Positions 12,081-21,643 of a DNA stretch of 64,000 nucleotides are shown one piece after another. Positions within the stretch are counted from its first letter, which is position 1, and each line of letters opens with the position of its first letter. Source of the DNA: Zea mays. Its lineage: Eukaryota > Streptophyta > Magnoliopsida > Poales > Poaceae. The DNA is taken from positions 174,498,923-174,562,922 of the forward strand of contig NC_050097.1 of the NCBI RefSeq assembly GCF_902167145.1, given 5' to 3'. The position numbers were made by a program, and so were the translations under genes. The notes under the pieces were generated by a model. That model had not been told where the DNA came from. It worked only from the letters and a program-made list of their open reading frames with translations, and did not search any database.

Positions 12081-12223
12081 GCACCAGCCTAACGCAGTTG
12101 TAGCTCTGAAGGCTGTCGACGTGGAGGCGCACGGCGTGGTCCTATCGACCATTTCATGTCGCTGTCGGCTAAGCGACGCGGGCTGTAGCAAGCAGCAAGT
12201 GCCACTGATGTGCTGTCCGCGGC

Positions 12224-12230
12224 TATAAAA
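12224..12230 (+). promoter_or_regulatory. Probable TATA box of the RIP-like gene
   Basis: TATAAAA in GGCTATAAAAAGGGAGG, a strong plant core-promoter match. Transcription would start near 12255, leaving a leader of about 300 bases. A possible intron donor (GCGGTATTTTTG, near 12349) suggests the leader may be spliced. A weaker TATATATAA at 12537-12546 is too close to the ATG to be preferred. Confidence 0.5.
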
Positions 12231-12546
12231 AGGGAGGAAACGCTGACGGGAGATCCATTCCATCCCCAACCAAACAAGTTTAGATATAAAAATATAGCAT
12301 CGCCCGCGCTCTGGAGAGTCTGGATCCTCCTGAACCTCCAAGCAGCAAGCGGTATTTTTGTCCTCTGAATTGTTTCTTCAGAGAATTAATTTAATCCTCT
12401 CTGGAGCAGTTGTCTTTCCCTACTGCTCTGCTCCAGTATTTATAAATTTATGAAATCAACTACACTACCCTCGTTCTTAAATATTTGTGGCAGTCGTCGT
12501 CTTTGCCACGAATTCATGTACAAAGCAGCTATTCACTATATATAAT

Positions 12547-12585
12547 ATGTTGGATGTAGATGAAAGGAGGGACGCAAGCAATTAG
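12547..12585 (+). promoter_or_regulatory. Upstream ORFs abutting the main start codon
   Basis: A start-stop unit ATGTAG (12554-12559) lies directly before, and in frame with, the main ATG at 12560. A second 13-codon uORF starts at 12547 and overlaps the main start in another frame, ending at TAG 12583-12585. If the leader is retained in the mRNA these should reduce translation of the main ORF. If the leader is spliced past them they have no effect. Confidence 0.45.
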
Positions 12586-14350
12586 CCTGATGGTGCACCT
12601 TGCTGTGCCATGGCTCTGCCTTGCTTCTTGGGCAGCTCTGCTACCAGCGCTAGCATCTGGAAATGTGGGTGCAGCAGCTCCGATACTGAGAGCAGATTAC
12701 ATAAAATTGAACTTCAGCACCGCTTCGGCGACCCCCGACAAGTACAAGAGCTTCATCGCTTCTGTTCGTGCTGGCTTGGTGAGCAAAGCGGGGGGCAACA
12801 GCAGCGGGATCCCCGTGCTGGTCGACGAAGACGACCCGCTCGCGCTCGAATCGTTTCTAAACATCACTCTGGTGAACAAGGCAGGGCGCTCCGTAAGCTT
12901 GAAGATGGATGTCTCCAGAGCCTACTTCGTGGCTTACGTAGCAGGGCAGCGCTCGTGCCTCCTCAAGAGATCAGGCCGCACGTTCTCGTCGGCGATCTGT
13001 TACTACGGTGGCCCGTGGGGAACAAGTTCGGCTCCTGTCACGCGACCTGCTGCTGCTGCCGGCGACGGCGAGGATCCTGGGGTCGCGGCATGGCGAGCGA
13101 GAGATCTCGACGAGGCCATCTCGTCGCTGTTCCTGTTCCCCACTGGCAACGCTACCGAAGAGGAGCTGAGACGGGGCGTCGCCGCCTGCGACATGATGGT
13201 GGCGAGCGCGGCGACGTTCCCGTACGTCGAGCGGCGGATGAGCGCCGGCATGTGGGACAGCAACGGCGTGGCCAACGACCCGAGCCTGCGGGGGCTCCAG
13301 GCGCGCTGGCCGTGGCTCTCCGCCGCCGTCCAGCAGTCCTACCAGGGCGCCTTCGCCGCCCCGGTCCCTGTCCAGCGGAGCAACGGCAAGTGGATGCGGG
13401 TGGACAACGTGCGTAGCGCGGTCCCCCTCGTGTCCTTCCTGGAGCACGGAAGCTGCAACAGGACGCGGGGGGCGCCGGCCTTGCTCATAAGGTCCGTCGT
13501 GCAAGAGCCGGACGAGGACATGCAGCCGGGCGGCGGCGCTCGAGCCACGACGGCGGCGTGCGGCCTGCCGGCCGAGCCGACGGTGCGCCTCGTCGGCCCG
13601 GAAGGGAGGTGCGTGGACGTGCCTTACGGCTACTACTACAACGGCAACCAGGTGCAGCTGTGGAGCTGCAAGTCCACCAGCGCCGTGAACCAGCTCTGGA
13701 CGCTCAAGAGGGACGGCACCATCCGGTCCAACGGCAAATGCCTGACCAGCAGCGGCGACGCGGCCGGCGCTCGCGCGGTGGTCGACGACTGCCCGCGCTT
13801 CCCCACGGGCCGCGTCGTCTGGGAGGTGCGCGTGGACGGTACCGTCGCGCTCAAGTGGTCCCGCGGCCTGGTGCTGGCCGTGACCTCGTCGACTCTCTTC
13901 GCGGGGCTCACGGTGCGGCAGGACGACCGCGGCACCGGCCAGTCGTGGACGCCGACCAACGTCACCGCGCCCCTGGACGCCGCCATCGTGGGGTTCCGCG
14001 ACCTCTGCCTGCAGGCGGACTACGCGGGGTCCGTATCCGTCGCTGCCTGCCGCGACGGCGTGCAGTGGTCGCTCTACCCCGACGGCTCCGTACGCCCGCC
14101 CGCGTGGCTCCTCCTTCAATGGCAGTGCCTGGCTGCTGATGCCAGCGGGGGTGTGACGGTGAAACTCTGCGACGGGGCTGGATCGTCTTGCGAGCGCTGG
14201 GTGTTCCGCAACGACGGCACCATCTTCAACACCGGCACCGGGATGGTCTTGGACGCCAGGCCATCTGCGGGGGCTAATGCTACTGCTAGCCAAGTCATCG
14301 TGTCGCCCGCCACTGGGAGTCCCACCCAGCAGTGGACGCTCATGCTGTGA
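12560..14350 (+). CDS. Two-domain (type 2-like) ribosome-inactivating-protein homologue with ricin-B lectin domains
   Basis: Uninterrupted 596-codon ORF. Residues 1-33 form a hydrophobic signal peptide. Residues about 42-290 are an RIP A-chain-like domain: AYFVAYVAG (Tyr122 at the first active-site Tyr position) and WLSAAVQQSYQGAF (Trp250). Cys299 and Cys334 flank a linker and could make the interchain disulfide. Residues about 338-596 are two ricin-B beta-trefoil domains with QLW/QSW/QQW motifs and several paired Cys. Seven N-glycosylation sequons are present. In the A chain the usual active-site Glu and Arg positions read Ser216 and Thr219, and the second Tyr position looks like Trp153, so N-glycosidase activity is doubtful. 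Family members depurinate 28S rRNA and bind galactosides; here lectin function may be what remains. High GC fits grass genes. Known cereal RIPs mostly lack the B chain. Confidence 0.85.
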   Translation: MKGGTQAISLMVHLAVPWLCLASWAALLPALASGNVGAAAPILRADYIKLNFSTASATPDKYKSFIASVRAGLVSKAGGNSSGIPVLVDEDDPLALESFLNITLVNKAGRSVSLKMDVSRAYFVAYVAGQRSCLLKRSGRTFSSAICYYGGPWGTSSAPVTRPAAAAGDGEDPGVAAWRARDLDEAISSLFLFPTGNATEEELRRGVAACDMMVASAATFPYVERRMSAGMWDSNGVANDPSLRGLQARWPWLSAAVQQSYQGAFAAPVPVQRSNGKWMRVDNVRSAVPLVSFLEHGSCNRTRGAPALLIRSVVQEPDEDMQPGGGARATTAACGLPAEPTVRLVGPEGRCVDVPYGYYYNGNQVQLWSCKSTSAVNQLWTLKRDGTIRSNGKCLTSSGDAAGARAVVDDCPRFPTGRVVWEVRVDGTVALKWSRGLVLAVTSSTLFAGLTVRQDDRGTGQSWTPTNVTAPLDAAIVGFRDLCLQADYAGSVSVAACRDGVQWSLYPDGSVRPPAWLLLQWQCLAADASGGVTVKLCDGAGSSCERWVFRNDGTIFNTGTGMVLDARPSAGANATASQVIVSPATGSPTQQWTLML

Positions 14351-14646
14351 TCTCATCTACGGCTCATGAGTCATGACTGTGGGGGCAGGGCAGTACTGCA
14401 CTGCAACAGCTAGCTGGTGTGTTTTGTGTATATATCTGGCGAGCTAGGTTGTTAAAGCAAGCATTAGCTATTTTACCAGTACAATAATGCATGCTTGCTA
14501 CTACTACTAGTAATGCAGTCTAGCTCTGTGTACCATTGCCTGCACGGCTGCACGGCCCCTGTTGGAGTACTCTATAATAAATGTACCCCTAGTAAAATCT
14601 GTTTTCAGTTTACCTTGCCGAAAAATATAAACAGGGCTAGTTTGGA
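14351..14646 (+). other. 3' flank / probable 3' UTR of the RIP-like gene
   Basis: Non-coding. It contains AATAAATG near 14576-14585, a possible poly(A) signal, before the MITE-like sequence starts. No other feature is seen. Confidence 0.45.
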
Positions 14647-14846
14647 GGGGTGTTTGGTTTGTCACTCCATTCATCGTGAATCCATTACTCAAATTTGGTG
14701 GGATGATCTAATTATTTATATTAGTAATAACTAACTAACTATAAGAAATAAGGTGATGATGGATCAACTCATTCCATTTCATAAACCAAACAAAAAAGTG
14801 AGGAGTGAGAATATGATGGACTAGCTCATTTCTCAAACCAAATATC
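14647..14846. mobile_element. MITE-like element (about 200 bp)
   Basis: Terminal inverted repeat GGGGTGTTTGGTTTG at the left matches the complement of CAAACCAAATATCC at the right. The interior has ATCATC/GATGAT-rich sequence usual for Tourist-type grass MITEs. No clear target duplication is seen, so the class is not certain. Confidence 0.55.
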
Positions 14847-14908
14847 CTAATAATGATGAGGTGTTTGGTTTGAGAAATAAGCTAGTTCATCATCTTCTCA
14901 CTCCTCAT
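14798..14908. repeat. Near-perfect 50-bp inverted repeat (hairpin)
   Basis: The left arm (14798-14846) and right arm (14858-14908) are complementary over about 49 positions with few mismatches. The loop is about 11 nt. It looks like two MITE ends meeting head to head. If transcribed it would fold into a long hairpin. Confidence 0.75.
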
Positions 14909-15354
14909 TTGAATAAATAGTTAAAAAAACTTATTTGTACTCTTTTCTCTAACACATGATAAAAAGCATAGTTCGAAAACGTGGCTAAAATTGAGCAACA
15001 ACGAACAAAAATTGTTGATTGAAACATAATTAAAGCAATCTTTCATAACAACTAATTAAAAAATATTAATTACCAAACACATCTTCCTCTCTCTCCATAT
15101 ACAAACACATGCATCATTTATTAAACAATTAAATATATCATGAATAAGCTGATTTGAGAACTAAGACAAAATCTAGCTATTATACTCTTTTCTCACATGG
15201 TGAAACTCTTGATACAAAATGTGGCTAAAATTGAGCAAGAATGAACAAAAATTGGCAAGAGAAACATAAACCAACCTTTCTTAGCGACCTTCTTCTACAA
15301 AATGAAGATCAAAACCTCTCAACTTGTATTTTATGAAATATGGACCTTCAAAAC
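14909..15354. repeat. Diverged direct repeat in an old DNA transposon flank
   Basis: A block of about 110 bp (14938-15045) recurs at 15182-15295 with ACTCTTTTCTC, GTGGCTAAAATTGAGCAA and AACAAAAATTG phrases in the same order. ACCAAACACATC at 15072-15083 looks like another MITE end. This is the left flank of the Tat insertion; the right flank at 38659 continues with CACTA-like repeats. Confidence 0.5.
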
Positions 15355-15965
15355 TGTCGGTGTTTTGGGTCCGACCGCGCACCCGGGGTTGCCCCTCGAG
15401 GTGCTTTTTGGAGTAGGACGGTGTTACCGACTGTAGCTCGATGGTTCGCGCTAGATGCACGAGAGACAGTGGACGATTTTGTACAGGTTCGGGCCGCTTT
15501 GAGATGTGTAACACCCTACGTCCTGGCGTGAGTACTTTGGGTGGTGAGTTACAAGGAGATTCTCTAATGCTAAGGATATTAGAGAACTGGGTGGATGGCT
15601 AAGTAGTGAGATGCTTTTGAGGGGATGCTCCCTAGTCCTTATATATTCGACCGTGGGGCGTTACATGTGGATATGATAACAACATGAGCCTAAGTAATAG
15701 TGAACCAACTGAGCCTATCTTCCTATGATTCCGCCGACCTACCCCTTATTCAGTTCTGATGTATGAGGGCACTGCACGGGAAGGTCGGATCACTGTTACG
15801 ATCATTGCTCAAATTCATCGGGCCGTCTGGTCTTGTGTCAATCCACTTCACTAGACGTTCCTCCCCAGGCCCACGAAGGGATGACGTTGCGAATTATTAG
15901 GCCCACGGGCCTTTCGTGAGGTCTTTTATCCTTCCGGTGGACTCGAGGGATATCCGTCCCCCACA
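15355..15965 (-). repeat. 3' LTR of the Tat element (611 bp)
   Basis: Begins TGTCGGTGTTTTGGG and ends CCCCCACA on plus. It matches 38042-38653 with scattered, mostly transition, differences. Confidence 0.9.
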
Positions 15966-17110
15966 AGCCCCCAATCTTTGGGTTGATTTTGAAATAAACG
16001 GCCCAAAGATTCTAGGTCCTGCTTGCAGTTTTTGATTTTGATAAGGAATGCCTTGAAAATAAGTATGTCGAGCCACTGCTTCTGAACTCTGAGTGACCCG
16101 GTAAAAATGATCTTCTATAGTCTTCTTCTGCTATTATTCCTCAAAAATCGATGTTCTGTCTCGGGTTTATGCTTTGGAGGTCAGCATTTCGCTCTTTTAG
16201 AGTTCAAAATTCATTGGGTGCACCGGGTGTAGCCTCCGAGCTTCAAGTGGATTTTTGTAAATAATCCACTCAAAGGTCTTCATTTCAAGTCTTCTCAGAA
16301 ATCATTTTTGTCTTCCACTTGTGCTTTTAGAAGTCAGCCTTGTCTTAGTTTCATCTTATGCTTTAGAAATCAGCATTCTGTCTCCTGGGGTTGATGATTC
16401 ATTGGGTGCACCAAAGGTGCACCTAATGGGTGTAGCCCCGAGCTTTGAATGGATTACTAAAAATAATCCACTCGAAGGTCTTCATCTCACGCTGTTTTTC
16501 AGAAATCATCCTTTCCTTTTTATCGAATGCCTTAGAGATCAGCATTATATCATCAACTTTATGCTTTAGAGGTCAGCATATAGTTTTGCCTTTGAGATCG
16601 AGCACGCGATCTGCCCATATCTTGTTAGGTCTTGAAATTTATTTGATCTGCGACCGATTGGATGTTCGGTAGATGGCCTTTGGCTAGTCTTCATATCACT
16701 TCGTGCTTCAATGCTTCTGTTGATTAGACTTGTACCTCATCGGATATATTTGGCTTTCCTCTGATCTCTGTTGATATCTTCCTTCTGTCTTGAGGTATTC
16801 ATTGCGTATACTGTATGGATGTGACTGCTTAGGAAAATCTATTGAAAATTTCTGGACGTCCCCCCCCAATGGGTGTAGGCAAGGGACGGCTTGGTGCGCT
16901 GAGCGTTTAGCGAACTGCTCCTGAGTAGTAACTTGACGTGACCGCGGGTGGAATCATATCGTCCAAGCAGTTGACTGGAGTCCCAATGGGTGTCGTGTTA
17001 CGTGGAACGACGCAAGCCGCCTGACGTGTTTCCAGACGGTTTGAATTGCATATTGAATTTTTGCGACTGTTCAGTGACCATGGTAGGAGGTGAGCGGTTG
17101 CCTTCTTCTT
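15966..17110. repeat. Tat 3' noncoding region with degenerate ATGCTTTAGAGGTCAGCAT repeats
   Basis: At least five copies of a roughly 19-bp imperfect palindrome (ATGCT...AGCAT) occur between about 16165 and 16580. They alternate with phrases such as CATTGGGTGCACC and AATGGGTGTAG. No sense-strand gene is seen. A C8 run at 16861 marks low-complexity sequence. Confidence 0.6.
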
Positions 17111-17119
17111 CTATAAATA
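17111..17119 (+). promoter_or_regulatory. TATA box of an opposite-strand gene in the Tat element
   Basis: CTATAAATA on plus, about 75-80 bp upstream of ATG 17193. It would drive transcription antisense to the retroelement. The related element at 1-5284 has a similar antisense TATA box. Confidence 0.5.
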
Positions 17120-17192
17120 GTGTGCTTGCTTCTCCGGCATCTTCACATATCTTACTGTCGCTTGTTGCTTACTCTCTTCTCTTCTACTTCAC

Positions 17193-17650
17193 CATGGGCA
17201 AGAGCAAGAAAGGTGGGAGTTCCTCACACCATTCCGGCGATAAGCGGAAGCGCGAGCCAACTCCTCCCTCGGAGGACTTCGGTGATTTCGAGTACTCAGA
17301 GGAGGAGTTCTCCTCCGAGTCAGAGGGTTCGCCGGTCCATGCCTCTCCCCCGGCATCGTCTGATGATTCAGACGACTCCTAGGGGGATCGCCGCAGAGGT
17401 GTGGACCTACATCTGGGCCATCGAGCGCGCCGGGCTTGAGGGCTCGGATGAGTCGAAGGTCTCCTTGGACGAGGAGGGTGGCGGTGACGGTGATGGAGAC
17501 GGCGATGACGATGACGGAGGCGACGGCGATGGCGACGGCGACGACGACGACGGAGGCGACGGCGATGGCGACGGCGGCGAAGGTGGCGGCAAGGGCGGCA
17601 GCGGTGACGGCAAGGACGGCAGCAAGGGCAGCAACAAGGTCAGTGGCTAG
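17193..17650 (+). CDS. Small acidic Ser/Glu- and Gly/Asp-rich ORF(s), antisense in the Tat element
   Basis: ATG 17193 opens a 63-aa frame with a basic start (MGKSKKGG, DKRKRE) and an acidic Ser/Asp/Glu tail, ending at TAG 17380-17382. An overlapping frame continues to 17650. It encodes EVWTYIWAIERAGLEG and then a long Gly-Asp repeat. A single frameshift near 17370 would join the two, so this may be one decayed gene. A start at 16990 is less likely because it lies upstream of the TATA box. No known domain; function unknown. Confidence 0.45.
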
Positions 17651-18029
17651 GTGCCACTGGTTTTAAATGTTAGTATAGATTAGTAGTAGAAGTAGTATTA
17701 GTGAAAATAATGTAGTAGTAGTTAGTAGCATAATGTAGTGAAATGTAATGTAGTAGTGTAGTGTATCGAACAGTGGGAAGAAGACCGACTCATAATGAGT
17801 TGGTTTTTAAGTTTGGTAATACTTCCCCTCCCTTTATAATGAAGAAGATTTCATCCCATTCTGCGTGCATTTCTTTGCTTTCCCATCGCTCCTTTTCCAG
17901 TCGATCGTGTTTATGCTTAATGTAGCCGTTGTTCTTGGATGTAATGCTTGAGTAACGACTTGGAATCGTCGAGTTGCGTTTTAGATTTGCCTGCATATTC
18001 ATAGAGAAAAAACAGCTGATTTATTGTTA
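17651..18029. other. AT-rich noncoding sequence of the Tat 3' region
   Basis: Low-complexity AGTAGTAGT-type sequence at 17680-17765, then unclassified sequence. No gene supported. Confidence 0.4.
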
Positions 18030-18490
18030 GTATTTTCAGAGGTGGTAACCGAGTGGTTCTTTTGCGGCGCCGGCATTTTAGAGGTAACAGCCTAGTCCTT
18101 TTGAGCCACGTCGTCGTTTTAGAAATAACGGCCGAGTGATTACTTGTGACGTCGGCATTTTAGAAATAACAGCCGAGTGATAACGGGTCACGTCGGTGTT
18201 TTAGAAATAACGACTGAGTGAAGACTGGTAACGTCAGCGTTTTAGAAATAACAGCTGAGTTATATTGGGCCACGTCGGCCGTTTTGGAAATAATAGCCGA
18301 GTGATGACTTGGCACGTCAGCGTTTTAGAAATAACAGCTGAGTTGTATTGGGCCACGTCGGCGTTTATGGAAACAATGGCCGAGTGATGACTTGGCACGT
18401 CAGCGTTTTAGAAATAACATCTGAGTTGTATTAGGCCACGTCGGCGTTTATGGAAACAACGGTCGAGTGATGACTGCGCACTTTTAGAAA
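18030..18490. repeat. Tandem array of about 60-bp units with alternating variants
   Basis: Seven to eight units share TTTTAGAAATAAC, GCCGAGTGAT and CACGTCGGCG/ACGTCAGCG. Two variant types alternate, giving a higher-order dimer of about 118-120 bp in the right half (for example GACTTGGCACGTCAGCG versus TTGGGCCACGTCGGCG). It lies in the Tat 3' region just upstream of the Transposase_28 ORF. Confidence 0.85.
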
Positions 18491-18632
18491 TGGCATCTGG
18501 CCCGGGAAAACCCCATTTGTACTGCGTCGTCGCATGCTTCTGCATTCTGAGCCCTAGCCCTACTTTTCTGCATCCAGGCCTTCTCTGCTTCCTTGTAATC
18601 CTGCTTCCGCTCAGTTTGCCAGTGAGATCGAG

Positions 18633-20350
18633 ATGGCACCCAAGCGGAAGAATCAGAGTTCATCTGCCGCGACTATTCCTCCCATCGATCCCAACAGCCA
18701 GTTGCCTTTCGCAGGTAACCACATGTCTGTTGTTTCTGAGTCCGACCTTCTTCATCTTGTCTCCGTCGGAGTTCTTCCTCCGAAAGAACTTTGTTCTTGG
18801 CGGATCTACCGTGGGGTCACTATCCCGACGGAGGACACCCACGAGTCCATTATTTATATTCCTTTTCTCATCCGCGGCCTTGCTCTTCCTATTTTTCCTT
18901 TCTTCTGCGGTCTCCTTGACTTCTACCATCTAAATCTAACCCACCTGAATCCCAATTCTATTCTGCAAGTTTCTGTTTTTGTTCATTTGTGTGAAGCCTA
19001 CCTTGGTATTCTGCCACATTTTGGCTTGTGGAAATACTTGTATCACTGTCGGCCTGGGATGGCCGGGGGGCAGCACCAGCTCGTGGGTGGTGCAAGTTTA
19101 GAGATGCGTCGTGGGAGGAAGACAGAGTACCTCGACATCCCACTCAAGGACAGCATCAAAGGATGGCGCCTGGAATGGTTTATTGTAGAGAATCACGGCA
19201 ATTCTCTACCCCCTCGGTCAGGGAGACAGCCGGATGTTCGCGCTCCAAGTTGGACTGAATCCCCCATAGACTTGGAGATAGCCGAGGCTAGGGTTCTACT
19301 TGTCGAGGTTGGCTTGTTGAAGGAGAAAGGTCTGACTGCTGAAGCTGTGGTCGCCGATTTTGTTTTTAAGAACATTCAGCCACTAAAGGACAGAGCGTAC
19401 CCAACTTATCTGTATCATGGCATCACTAACTCGACCCGGGTTACCAACAGAAGGATTCCTGTTGTGGATCTGATAAGCCGGCTTGAGATGATTCTTAGAG
19501 GCAAGGTGTCGAATATCGGTGCTCCTATTGCATATTCAGCCTGGAATCTGCCTCCTTCCAAGACTTTCATCAGTTTTATGTCAAATCCTCCTACTGGTGA
19601 CAGTGGTTTGGGCCTTAGAGTGCGACCCTCTCCCGAAGAGGTTGAAGCTTTGGTTGTTTCGCTTGGTGAAATCCCCAATGACGAGAGGCAGGTTCATTTT
19701 GAGATGCCTATAAACCCGAGCGACGCAGAAATAAGTGCTATGCTGGACATGTTGGCTGAGGATTCCTCTGATTCGGTCCCTGCTGAAATACTAGCTGTAG
19801 TACCTATCCCAGAGCCTGAAAAGACCTTGGACATTCAAAGATCTGATAGCACTCGCCCGAAGCGTCCTCGCCTGGCCAGTCATCCAACTTCTCCTGTTGA
19901 GGGGAAGAAAAAGAAAAAGAGACGGCTTCGACGAGTGTCATGCTTGAATCAGGATGCCGGCCCTTCTGCTCCTGCTGCCGAGGAAGTGCCAGTGGAGATT
20001 TTTACTGTTGATGAACCCAATGGGTGTGACCCCGCTGATGCTGACCCCAATGGGTGTGACCTTGATGATGCTGATCCCAATGGGTGCAATCCGGCCAGAG
20101 CTGATCCTAATGGGTGTGTTGTTCGTATTATTGACGAGGATGAGGAAAAGGAGGAGGAAATCACCTTAATTCGCAAAAACTGTCATCGTTATATAGTCAG
20201 TGGGGAGAGTAGTGGTGTTCCTTCTCTAGCTTTGTCTGCTCTCGTTGGTCTGCAAGAATTGTCTCTGGCAAATTTTGATCAGACTCTCGAAGATATGGTC
20301 CCTGAAGATCTGCTGTCCGAGCCGATAGATGGTGGAATGATAGAAGTTTG
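18633..20350 (+). CDS. Antisense Transposase_28-type gene of the Tat element, 5' part (split by copia)
   Basis: ATG 18633 opens a long frame that runs to the copia insertion. It has a basic start (MAPKRK) and a Transposase_28-like region at about residues 65-230: LPIFPFFCGLLDFYHL, LQVSVFVHLCEAYLGI, and the W/F-rich KGWRLEWFIVEN. A Pro/Ser linker and a strongly basic patch (KKKKKRRLRR, near residue 430) follow. Then come four spaced DPNGC units (about residues 468-505) and an acidic EDEEKEEE segment. The reading frame continues on the far side of the insertion at 29670. Strand is opposite to its host element. The role is unknown; a nuclear DNA- or chromatin-binding protein is only a guess. Confidence 0.65.
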
Positions 20351-21643
20351 TGAAAGTCGCCTAGAGGGGGGGTGAATAGGGCGAAACTGAAATTTACAAA
20401 ATTAATCACAACTACAAGCCGGGTTAGCGTTAGAAATATAATTGAGTCCGCGAGAGAGGGTGCAAAACAAATTGCAAGCGAATAAAGAGTATGACACGTG
20501 GATTTGTTTTACTGAGGTTCGGTTCTCGCAAACCTACTCCCTGTTGAGGTGGTCACAAAGACCGGGTCTCTTTCAACCCTTTCCCTCTCTCAAACGGTCC
20601 CTCGGACCGAGTGAGCTTCTCTTCTCAAATCAATTTGGGAACCAAACTTCCCGCAAGGACCACCACACAATTGGTGTCTCTTGCCTTGTTTACAATTGAG
20701 ATGATCGCAAGAACGAATGAGAAAAAGAAGCAATCCAAGCGCAAGAGCTCAAAAGAACACAACAAATCTCTCTCACTTAACACTAAAGCTTCTGTGGAAT
20801 TGGGAGAGGATTTGATCACTTGGATGTGTCTAGAATTAAATGCTAGAGCTCTTTAAGTAGTTGGAAGGTGGAAAACTTGGATGACTTGAATGTGGGGTGG
20901 TTAGGGGTATTTATAGCCCCAACCACCAAACTAGCCGTTTGGTGGAGGCTGCTGCCGCATGGCGCACCGGACAGTCCGGTGCGCCACCGGACACTGTCCG
21001 GTGCGCCAGCCACGTCACCAGGCCGTTGGGTTTCGACCGTTGGAGCTCTGACGTGTGGGCCCGCCTGGCTGTCCGGTGGTGCACCGGACAAGTCCTGTAG
21101 ACTGTCCGGTGTGCCACCTGCGCGTGCTCTGCTCCTCTGCGCGCGCTGGCGCACATTTAATGCGTTGCAGTCGACCGTTGGCGCGAAGTAGCCGTTGCTC
21201 CGCTGGCTCACCGGACAGCCCGGTGTGCACTGGACATGTCCGGTGAATTATAGCGGAGCGAATTCCCGAAGCTGGCGAGTTCAGAGCCGCTCTTCCTTGG
21301 AGCACCGGACACTGTCCGGTGGTACACCAGACAGTCCGGTGAATTATAGCGAAGCGCCTCTGAGAATTCCCGAAGGTGAAGAGTTTGGCTTGGAGTTCCC
21401 TGGTGCACCGGATACTGTCCGGTGGCACACCGGACAGTCTGGTGCGCCAGACCAGGGCAGCCTTCGGTTATCCCTTGCTCTCTTTGTTGAACCCATTTCT
21501 TGGTCTTTTTATTGGCTAAGTGTGAACCTTTGACACCTGTATAACTTATAGACTAGAGCAAACTAGTTAGTCCAATTATTTGTGTTGGGCAATTCAACCA
21601 CCAAAATCATTTAGGAAATAAGTGTAAGCCTAATTCCCTTTCA
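20351..21643 (-). repeat. 3' LTR of the copia element
   Basis: 1293 bp, TGAAAGTCGCC...CCCTTTCA on plus. It holds many CACCGGAC/GTCCGGTG palindromes (20965-21450) and a minus-strand TATAAATA at 20908-20915. Confidence 0.95.

Noticed and set aside
11735..12341. Several overlapping ORFs on both strands upstream of the RIP-like gene
   Set aside because: They lie in a CpG-rich low-complexity block, overlap one another and show no domain or credible start context.
12971..14356. 461-codon open frame on the minus strand
   Set aside because: It mirrors the GC-rich RIP-like gene, has biased composition and no domain; the plus strand has signal peptide and domain motifs.
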